DNA from: Myxococcota bacterium
Lineage (GTDB): Bacteria; Myxococcota; Polyangia; GCA-2747355; JAKLHH01
Direction of reading: 5' to 3'
DNA: 5,058 bases
NCBI GenBank assembly: GCA_022710245.1
Contig: JAKLHH010000684.1
Location: 1-5,058, forward strand
A model generated the notes under the pieces. That model did no database searches, was not told where the DNA came from, and worked only from the letters and a program-made list of their open reading frames with translations. How positions within the stretch are numbered: position 1 is the stretch's first letter; each line of letters opens with the position of its first letter. This document shows positions 1 to 5,058 of the stretch, in pieces. The position numbers and the translations under genes are program-made.

Positions 1-149
1 TCCCATCCGCTCGAGGTCGCTCCCATCCGCTCGAGGTCGCTCCTCTCCTCTCGAGGTCGCTCCTCTCCTCTCGAGGTCGCTCCTCTCCGCTCGAGGTCGC
101 TCCCATCCGCTCGAGGTCGCTCCTCTCCTCTCGAGGTCTCTCCTCGCCG
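1..149. repeat. 20-bp tandem repeat array, 7 full copies plus a fragment
   Basis: Seven consecutive 20-bp units begin at 1, 21, 41, 61, 81, 101 and 121, followed by a decayed partial unit at 141-149. Three variants occur: TCCCATCCGCTCGAGGTCGC (copies 1, 2, 6), TCCTCTCCTCTCGAGGTCGC (copies 3, 4 and, with one change near its end, 7) and a mixed form (copy 5). The second half, containing the palindrome CTCGAG, is nearly invariant, while the first half varies at four positions. There are no spacers, so this is not CRISPR. The array touches the window edge and may continue to the left. Function is unknown; a repeated protein-binding site or simple slippage and unequal crossing-over are both possible. 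Confidence 0.95.
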
Positions 150-236
150 TGGACTCAAAGCCTGCCTCTCCGTCGATCGTCATGACCAGCGCCGACCGCG
201 GTGCCTTTGATCTCGAAGGTCCGCCCCTGCTCCGTC

Positions 237-381
237 AGCGAGGGCCACTGGGCCGAGGACCCTCGGCGAGCGCCAGGAGCGCATGCCTCACCCCAGCGCT
301 CAACGCTCGGCGAATCGGCCCCCGAGGCACCTCTCCTCCCGGCGTTCTCCTGGTAAGGTCCGAGGCCCAGTGGCCCTCGCT
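237..381. repeat. 18-bp perfect inverted repeat closing a large imperfect hairpin
   Basis: AGCGAGGGCCACTGGGCC at 237-254 is the exact reverse complement of 364-381. Going inwards, after a 2x2 mismatch, 257-261 pairs with 357-361, then 273-279 with 347-353, 284-289 with 324-329, and finally 295-298 with 304-307. About 40 base pairs can therefore be nested over 145 nt. This could be the end pair of a small non-autonomous insertion, a structured RNA, or a decayed inverted duplication. Local hairpins (252-267 and 385-400) compete with or flank the long fold. Pairings were found by eye; no energy was computed. Confidence 0.75.
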
Positions 382-423
382 CCTCGACCTGCCCAGGTCG
401 TTGGAGCTACAGCGCGATCCACA

Positions 424-494
424 GCGAGCGAGGGAGCGGAGCGGTGAGCGGGCGGTGAGCGGGCGGTGAGCGGAGCGGAGCGAGCGGAGCGAGC
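424..494. repeat. Purine-rich short tandem repeats (11 bp x3, 9 bp x2)
   Basis: GCGGTGAGCGG is repeated three times without a mismatch at 441-451, 452-462 and 463-473. It runs directly into two perfect copies of AGCGGAGCG (474-482, 483-491) and a further AGC. The preceding 424-440 is made of the same AGCG/GAGC words. The plus strand is G/A-rich, so the transcript reading through from cpoB (minus strand, stop at 526) would be C-rich and G-poor here, the composition favoured by Rho. A role in Rho-dependent termination is inference. Confidence 0.85.
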
Positions 495-525
495 AAGCGC
501 AGCGCGAGAGGCAGAGGCCGTGGCG

Positions 526-1335
526 TCAGGGCCGGCAGATCTCTCTATTCTTCTTGTACTTCTTGATCAGCCCGAGCACCCGCGTCGCGTTCGCGGCCTG
601 CGGGGTCTTCTTGTACTTCTTCGCCAGCTGGCTGAAGAAGAGCTCCGCGTCGCTGCAGTACTTCAGCTGATAGAACGACATCCCGACCTTGTTCAGCGCC
701 TCGGGGACCTGCGCGCTCTTCGGGTACTGCTCGATGACCTTCTTGTACTCGACGATCGCCGGCGCGAACTTCTGCTCCGCGTAGTAGCTGTCGCCGAGCA
801 TGAGCTGCGCGCGGTCGACGCGGGGGTCGCTCGGGAAGCGCTCGAGGAAGGAGCGCGCCAGCCGTCGCGCCTCGGGGTGGTCGCCCGCGGCGAGCTTGGC
901 CGCGGCCTGCCGGAAGAGCTCGTCCTTGTCGGTCGGCGTGGCGGGGTTCTTGGCCTGCGGGCTGCTGCCCGAGAGGCCCTCCAGCTTGATGTCGACCTTG
1001 GCCTTGAAGTCGGAGAACTTCTTGTCCAGGTCGTCGACCTTCTTCAGCCGCTCCTCGACGTCGCCGCCGATGCGGTCGAGCCGGGTCTGCATCCGCTCGA
1101 CCTGCACCCCGACGTCCGCGTTGTTGCGGGTGAGGAGGCCGGTCGCCTGCTCCATGACCTTCTGCAGCTTGGCGCGCTCGATCTCGGCCTTGGTCGCCTG
1201 CTCGGCGAGCTGCTTCTTGAGCGCCTCCACGTCCGCCTTCACGGCGTCGCCCTCGGCCCGGGTCATGCAGCCGGTGGCAGCGAGCGCCAGCGCCAGCGCG
1301 AGCGCGCGGAGGGTGAGAGGGCGGAGAGCTCGCAT
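526..1335 (-). CDS. cpoB: CpoB/YbgF-like Tol-Pal cell-division coordinator lipoprotein
   Basis: This 269-residue protein is a probable periplasmic Tol-Pal accessory factor. In the characterised family, CpoB/YbgF binds TolA and links Tol-Pal to PBP1B-dependent wall synthesis during constriction. Residues 1-22 form a hydrophobic Leu/Ala signal followed by a lipobox-like A-T-G-C with Cys23, suggesting a lipoprotein; Ala at position -3 is not the usual Leu. Residues 27-120 are highly charged and heptad-like, a likely coiled coil for oligomerisation. After a short Ser/Pro linker (121-136), about 138-250 contain three TPR repeats (139-170, 175-207, 212-245) with typical G..Y/F, A and P positions. 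Two C-terminal cysteines (227, 267) could form a disulfide. The ATG lies 9 bp after the pal stop, preceded by an AGGA-containing site, so it is the second gene of the operon. Family assignment rests on architecture plus the pal neighbour; some YbgF homologues are not lipoproteins. Confidence 0.88.
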   Translation of the reverse strand: MRALRPLTLRALALALALAATGCMTRAEGDAVKADVEALKKQLAEQATKAEIERAKLQKVMEQATGLLTRNNADVGVQVERMQTRLDRIGGDVEERLKKVDDLDKKFSDFKAKVDIKLEGLSGSSPQAKNPATPTDKDELFRQAAAKLAAGDHPEARRLARSFLERFPSDPRVDRAQLMLGDSYYAEQKFAPAIVEYKKVIEQYPKSAQVPEALNKVGMSFYQLKYCSDAELFFSQLAKKYKKTPQAANATRVLGLIKKYKKNREICRP

Positions 1336-1344
1336 GGTCCTGTC

Positions 1345-2097
1345 CTACTCCCAGATGAAGAGGACCTTGCGGTCCTTGCCCCAGCCGGCCTCGTCGCTGC
1401 CCGTCGCCTCGAGCTTGCCCTTGGAGACGGTGCGCATCCGGCCCTCCTCGACGCCGAGGCGGCCGAGGTAGCGCTTGACCGCCTGCGCGCGGTTATCGCC
1501 GAGGGTGAGGTTGTACTCCTCGGTGCCGCGCGGGTCGGTGTGCCCCTCGAGGCGGACCTTGCGGTTGGGCTCGGACTTGAGGCAGGTCGCGGCCGCCTGC
1601 AGCTTCTGGGTCGCGTCGGAGGTGAGCACGAACTCGTCGAAGTCGAAGTAGATCGGCTCGGGCGTGCACTTGGCCTGCCCGCCCCCCGGCGTCGGCGGCG
1701 CCACGCAGCGGCCGTTCTGGCACTCGTGGTTCTCCGGGCAGTCGGCGTCGGTGAAGCAGGCGCCCGATTTGACGCACTTGCCGTTCTTGCAGCTCGCGTT
1801 CGGCCCGCAGTCGGCGTCGGTCTGGCACTTGACGCACTTGCCGTTCTTGCAGGCCCCGCCGTTCTTGCAGTCGTCCGTGGTCGTGCACTCCTTGGACGAC
1901 TCGCAGCGGCCGCTCTTGCAGACCTGGCCGGCCGGGCAGTCCTTGGCCTCGCGGCACTGCTGGCACTGCCCCTGGACACAGAACTCACCCTTGCGGCAGT
2001 CCTCGTCCTTATCGCACTTGGGGTACTTCGGAGGGCAGCCCGCCAGCGCCAGCACCGCAGCTCCCAGCAGCACAGCACTCCTCGGTGTGGGAAGCAT
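1345..2097 (-). CDS. pal: Peptidoglycan-associated lipoprotein (Pal) with five Cys-rich repeats
   Basis: This 250-residue outer-membrane lipoprotein should anchor the outer membrane to peptidoglycan. Residues 1-20 are a signal peptide ending in the lipobox L-A-G-C (Cys21). Residues 28-131 hold five repeats of C-x5-C-x5-C-x4-C (starting at Cys28, 48, 71, 91, 114), each with a D/K-D-C and x-G-x-C core, giving 20 cysteines. A Pro/Gly linker leads to an OmpA-like domain (about 144-250): YFDFDEF at 150-156, EGHTDPRGTEEYN at 184-196, and NLTLGDNRAQAV at 196-207. Asp188 and Arg203 match the family's diaminopimelate-binding pair. E. coli Pal lacks the Cys module. The frame also allows GTG at 2100, but that leaves one base after the GAGGAGGA site; ATG at 2097 has the better spacing. 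It is the first gene of an operon with cpoB; tolB and tolQRA are not adjacent. Confidence 0.93.
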   Translation of the reverse strand: MLPTPRSAVLLGAAVLALAGCPPKYPKCDKDEDCRKGEFCVQGQCQQCREAKDCPAGQVCKSGRCESSKECTTTDDCKNGGACKNGKCVKCQTDADCGPNASCKNGKCVKSGACFTDADCPENHECQNGRCVAPPTPGGGQAKCTPEPIYFDFDEFVLTSDATQKLQAAATCLKSEPNRKVRLEGHTDPRGTEEYNLTLGDNRAQAVKRYLGRLGVEEGRMRTVSKGKLEATGSDEAGWGKDRKVLFIWE

Positions 2098-2100
2098 CAC

Positions 2101-2108
2101 TCCTCCTC
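2101..2108 (-). promoter_or_regulatory. Shine-Dalgarno site of pal
   Basis: The minus strand reads GAGGAGGA immediately before GTGATG. The AGGAGG core ends four bases before the ATG (2097-2095) but only one base before the GTG (2100-2098), which favours the ATG. The match to anti-Shine-Dalgarno is essentially complete, suggesting strong translation, as expected for an abundant structural lipoprotein. Confidence 0.75.
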
Positions 2109-2113
2109 GGGTT

Positions 2114-2238
2114 ATGGGGTCGCGGCCGTTTCGCCCGACCGCCCTACCTGGGCGGCGCCGCTCCCGTCATGGGGCCGCGGCAGCTTCGCCCGACCGCCCT
2201 ACCTGGGCGGCGCCGCTCCCGTCATGGGCGCGGCCGCC
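2114..2238. repeat. 55-bp tandem duplication with internal hairpins, in the pal leader
   Basis: Units 2114-2168 and 2169-2223 differ at only three positions, all in the first 16 bases; 2130-2173 and 2185-2228 are identical over 44 bp. A truncated third start follows at 2224-2238. Each full unit contains the inverted repeat CCGCCC-TACCT-GGGCGG (6-bp stem, 5-nt loop), then the self-complementary GGCGCC. The duplication lies between pal and the divergent regulator gene, and inside the predicted pal 5' untranslated region. No T-run follows the stems, so they are not intrinsic terminators. Origin by local duplication is clear; function is not. Confidence 0.9.
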
Positions 2239-2296
2239 TCCGCCCTGGTCCAGTCCGCGCTGGCGTGCGCGCGGGTCCGCCACTGCGACGCGGTGC

Positions 2297-2325
2297 AGCC
2301 TATGCCGCACCACCCCACCTGTCAA
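2297..2325 (-). promoter_or_regulatory. Predicted sigma-70-type promoter of pal-cpoB
   Basis: On the minus strand a perfect -35 box TTGACA (2325-2320) is followed by a 17-bp spacer and TAGGCT (2302-2297), which keeps the most important -10 bases T, A and final T. Transcription would begin near 2290 and give a leader of roughly 190 nt before pal. No other well-spaced pair this good was seen in the divergent region. This is prediction from consensus only. Confidence 0.55.
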
Positions 2326-2356
2326 CCTCCGCTGCCGCGGCGCGGCGCCTGATGCC

Positions 2357-2385
2357 TTGCGCCGGAGGGGAAAACTTGGTTCATT
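2357..2385 (+). promoter_or_regulatory. Weak candidate promoter for the response regulator
   Basis: TTGCGC (2357-2362), a 17-bp spacer and TTCATT (2380-2385) each match three of six consensus bases. If used, transcription would begin at about the A of the ATG at 2392, giving a leaderless mRNA; this would explain why no Shine-Dalgarno sequence is at normal distance. The match is weak and could be chance. Confidence 0.2.
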
Positions 2386-2391
2386 CCAGCC

Positions 2392-3765
<1,374 letters not shown>

Positions 3766-3795
3766 GCCGCCGCCCTCGCCTCGCCGCGAGCGTCC

Positions 3796-3864
3796 CGACG
3801 TGGCTTCTGAAGTAGCTCGGACCCTCGCGACGAAGGTCGACGGTACTTCAGCGCCGGTCGTCGC
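3796..3864. repeat. 69-bp hairpin element, copy 1
   Basis: This copy matches copy 2 (3965-4033) at 65 of 69 positions. CTGAAGTA (3807-3814) pairs with TACTTCAG (3844-3851), GACC (3820-3823) with GGTC in the loop-proximal part, and the outer CGACG (3796-3800) with CGTCG (3859-3863). One G-G mismatch (3815 with 3843) interrupts the main stem. It begins 30 bp after the regulator stop codon, so it could stabilise that mRNA's 3' end. Confidence 0.85.
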
Positions 3865-3964
3865 CACGGGCGTCCTCGAGGCCGCCGCCGTCGCTGACGA
3901 TGACAGAACGCCGAACGATCTCGTGAGCGGCGGGTCGCGTGGCGCTGCCTCGAGCGGTCCCGGG

Positions 3965-4033
3965 CGACGTGGCTTCTGAAGTATCTCGGACTCTCGCGAC
4001 GAAGGTCGACGATACTTCAGCGCCGATCGTCGC
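3965..4033. repeat. 69-bp hairpin element, copy 2
   Basis: This copy has a perfect 10-bp inverted repeat, CTGAAGTATC (3976-3985) with GATACTTCAG (4011-4020). The fold continues inwards with 3986-3987 to 4008-4009 and 3989-3992 to 4004-4007 (one G-T pair), leaving loop CTCGCGACGAA. Outwards, GGC (3971-3973) pairs with GCC (4022-4024) and CGACG (3965-3969) with CGTCG (4028-4032). Nearly the whole element folds on itself. It resembles dispersed REP-like or small palindromic elements in style; no family is recognised. Confidence 0.88.
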
Positions 4034-4120
4034 AGGCGATCGGCCCCGACGGCACCGGCTGGAGAACCAGACCGTCCGTGCGCGTCAGCCTGGTGAGCGC
4101 GCGAGGGTCGCGAGGGTGGC

Positions 4121-4150
4121 TGGCACGCCCCGCCGGTTTGCTCCTATAAT
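4121..4150 (+). promoter_or_regulatory. Predicted promoter of the outer-membrane protein gene
   Basis: A perfect -10 hexamer TATAAT occupies 4145-4150, conspicuous in such G+C-rich DNA, and lies 31 bp before the ATG at 4181. The -35 region is poor: TGGCAC (4121-4126), with an 18-bp spacer, matches TTGACA at two positions. Transcription would begin near 4157, leaving a short leader of about 24 nt that includes the ribosome-binding site. The weak -35 may mean an activator is needed or that another sigma factor is involved. Confidence 0.55.
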
Positions 4151-4169
4151 GGAGCCCCTCATGAACGCT

Positions 4170-4174
4170 GGAGG
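4170..4174 (+). promoter_or_regulatory. Shine-Dalgarno site fixing the start at 4181
   Basis: GGAGG is followed by six bases and then ATG. The spacing is close to optimal and the downstream codons at once give a signal peptide, so this start is preferred over any other in the frame. Confidence 0.75.
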
Positions 4175-4180
4175 CCTCCG

Positions 4181-5058
4181 ATGAGTCGCTGCGCCGCCGC
4201 TGTCCTGCTCGCCGCCCTGCTCCTCGTCCCCGGCCTCGCGTCCGCACGCGAGCGCGCCGCGCAGCAGCCGCTGCCGCGTGCGCTCTGGGCGGCGCCGCCG
4301 ATCCCGAGCGGCGACGACAGCGAGGAGCCGACCTCCCCCTCGGGCAAGAAGCCGGCCGCGACGCCCGCGCCGACCCCGGCCGCGACGCCGGCGGGCGCGG
4401 AGCCAGGCGGCAAGCCGGGCGAGGAGCCGACCCGGCCGGGCGCGGCGGCGACCGGCGAGCCGACGACGGCGGCGAAGGTGAAGCCGAAGCGCGACGTCCT
4501 CTACGGCGCCGGGATCAACCTGCGCGGCATCTTCGTGCCGAACTGGTTCCTCAGCGCGTTCGTCAAGCACTCGACCCCGCTCAACTCGTTCACGCTCGGC
4601 GGCGAGTTCGTCCGCCGCAAGGGCAACTTCGACCTCGTCGCCGCGCTCAACTTCGGCTTCTACTCGCCGCCCGACGGCAACTGGATGGGCAAGAACAAGA
4701 GCTACGCGGACGACGTCGACTACCTGCAGTTCCGCAACCTCAACGTGCTCTCCTTCGAGGTCGCCTTCATCTGGCACCACGACTTCCTGAAGTGGCTCTC
4801 GCTCGTCTACGGGGCCGGGCTTGGCCTCGGCGTGGTCCTCGGCGACATCTACCGGATCAGCTCGAGCGGCTGCGACGCGAACAACATCACCGACGTGAAC
4901 CAGTGCCACCCGCTCGGGCAGGATCCGAAGAGCCCGGGCACCTGGCCGGCCGGCACCGGCGCCGACACGCCGGGGAGCCCGCACTTCTACCGCGAGGACG
5001 GCGTCTGGCCGGTGGTGCCGATCATCCACCTGCTGATCGGGCTCAACTTCAAGATCAA
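4181..5058 (+). CDS. Probable outer-membrane beta-barrel protein, 3' end beyond window
   Basis: The frame is open from ATG 4181 to the window edge (292 codons seen). Residues 1-22 are a classical Sec signal peptide (MSRCAAAVLLAALLLVPGLA, then S-A) with likely cleavage after A-S-A. Residues 23-104 are a low-complexity Pro/Ala/Thr/Gly/Glu linker, probably periplasmic. From about 105 the protein becomes aromatic, with alternating amphipathic segments: LYGAGINLRGIFVP (107-120), FTLGGEFV (137-144), FDLVAALNFGFYSPP (150-164), LNVLSFEVAFIW (187-198), LSLVYGAGLGLGVVLG (206-221) and VVPIIHLLIGLNF (278-290). This is typical of outer-membrane barrels, with a Cys pair (231, 242) in a long polar loop rich in Gly/Pro. 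I do not recognise the family; function is unknown. It has its own promoter and is separate from the regulator. A periplasmic or surface role other than a barrel is possible while the C-terminus is unseen. Confidence 0.85.
   Translation, partial: MSRCAAAVLLAALLLVPGLASARERAAQQPLPRALWAAPPIPSGDDSEEPTSPSGKKPAATPAPTPAATPAGAEPGGKPGEEPTRPGAAATGEPTTAAKVKPKRDVLYGAGINLRGIFVPNWFLSAFVKHSTPLNSFTLGGEFVRRKGNFDLVAALNFGFYSPPDGNWMGKNKSYADDVDYLQFRNLNVLSFEVAFIWHHDFLKWLSLVYGAGLGLGVVLGDIYRISSSGCDANNITDVNQCHPLGQDPKSPGTWPAGTGADTPGSPHFYREDGVWPVVPIIHLLIGLNFKI

Larger units (their letters stand above)
1..525. other. Gene-free, repeat-rich region downstream of pal-cpoB
   Basis: No frame on either strand looks like a real gene. 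The one open frame of about 100 codons (GTG at 149) has no Shine-Dalgarno sequence, has mixed third-position bases unlike the neighbouring genes and runs into simple repeats. The stretch holds the 20-bp array, an 18-bp inverted repeat (237-254 with 364-381), small perfect hairpins (252-257 with 262-267; 385-390 with 395-400) and purine-rich tandem repeats (424-494). None of the hairpins is followed by a T-tract on either strand, so no intrinsic terminator is called. It is the 3' flank of cpoB on the minus strand. Confidence 0.7.
3766..4180. other. Non-coding region between the regulator and the membrane-protein gene
   Basis: The 415-bp gap contains two copies of a 69-bp hairpin element, a 9-bp tandem pair CGCGAGGGT (4100-4108, 4109-4117) and the promoter and ribosome-binding site of the downstream gene. 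A frame open from 3939 to 4184 has no Shine-Dalgarno sequence and runs through one hairpin copy; it is judged not to be a gene. Bases 3865-3964 between the two elements show nothing recognisable. No intrinsic terminator with a T-tract was seen after the regulator stop. Confidence 0.65.

Noticed and set aside
1..149. CRISPR array
   Set aside because: Units are directly adjacent at 20 bp with no spacers, and no cas gene is present.
385..400. Hairpin CGACCT-GCCC-AGGTCG as intrinsic terminator of cpoB
   Set aside because: The stem is perfect but short, over 120 nt from the stop, and lacks a T-tract on either strand.
149..469. 106-codon open frame starting GTG at 149
   Set aside because: No Shine-Dalgarno sequence, start next to a tandem repeat, stop inside another repeat, and no coding-like third-position bias.
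466..2352. 628-codon plus-strand open frame antisense to pal-cpoB
   Set aside because: It lies opposite two well-supported genes, has no recognisable domain, is Leu/Arg/Val/Ala-skewed as expected for the complement of G+C-rich coding DNA, and reads through the non-coding duplication.
4121..4142. Possible sigma-54 promoter TGGCAC...TTGCT before the membrane-protein gene
   Set aside because: The two elements are 6 bp too far apart for the strict -24/-12 spacing, which sigma-54 does not tolerate. A perfect TATAAT directly downstream is a better explanation.
3939..4184. 81-codon plus-strand open frame before the membrane-protein gene
   Set aside because: No ribosome-binding site, runs through hairpin copy 2 and the promoter; the homologous stretch in copy 1 is in a different phase, so the repeats do not encode a protein module. 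Only its last few codons (from 4161) have a plausible site, noted as a finding.
4085..5029. 314-codon minus-strand open frame antisense to the membrane-protein gene
   Set aside because: The plus strand has a start with Shine-Dalgarno, signal peptide and barrel-like pattern; the antisense frame is low-complexity Arg/Ala/Val with none of these.

Overview
The window is very G+C-rich, with strong G/C preference at third codon positions. The combination of a lipoprotein Pal carrying Dx(D/E)DC-type cysteine repeats, a lipoprotein CpoB/YbgF, an NtrC-family regulator and a proline-rich outer-membrane protein points to Myxococcota or a related deltaproteobacterial-type Gram-negative. The phylum is inferred from style and domain content; there is no marker gene here.

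Layout. Bases 1-525 hold no credible gene but are crowded with repeats: a 20-bp tandem array (1-149), an 18-bp perfect inverted repeat closing a large imperfect hairpin (237-381), and short purine-rich tandem repeats (424-494) just downstream of the minus-strand operon. Bases 526-2097, minus strand, are a two-gene operon: pal (peptidoglycan-associated lipoprotein, OmpA-like domain) followed after 9 bp by cpoB/ybgF (coiled coil plus TPRs). A good sigma-70-type promoter (TTGACA-17-TAGGCT, minus strand, 2297-2325) lies upstream, giving a predicted leader of nearly 200 nt that contains a 55-bp tandem duplication. Divergently, bases 2392-3765 encode a complete receiver-AAA+-Fis sigma-54 activator of the NtrC/NtrX type. 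Bases 3766-4180 hold no credible long gene but contain two 94% identical 69-bp hairpin elements. From 4181 to the window end a reading frame, open at the right edge, encodes a secreted protein with a long Pro/Ala/Thr linker and a probable outer-membrane beta-barrel; it has a perfect TATAAT -10 box and a clear Shine-Dalgarno sequence.

How it fits together. Three of the four genes are envelope proteins. Pal and CpoB belong to the Tol-Pal machinery that ties the outer membrane to peptidoglycan and coordinates wall synthesis with outer-membrane constriction; tolQRAB are not in the window. The regulator has no partner kinase here, and no correctly spaced sigma-54 promoter was found in front of its neighbours, so a link between it and the envelope genes is only positional. 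I did not recognise a defence system, mobile-element gene, RNA gene or CRISPR array. The most unusual content is the cysteine-repeat Pal and the four different repeat families in the non-coding DNA.
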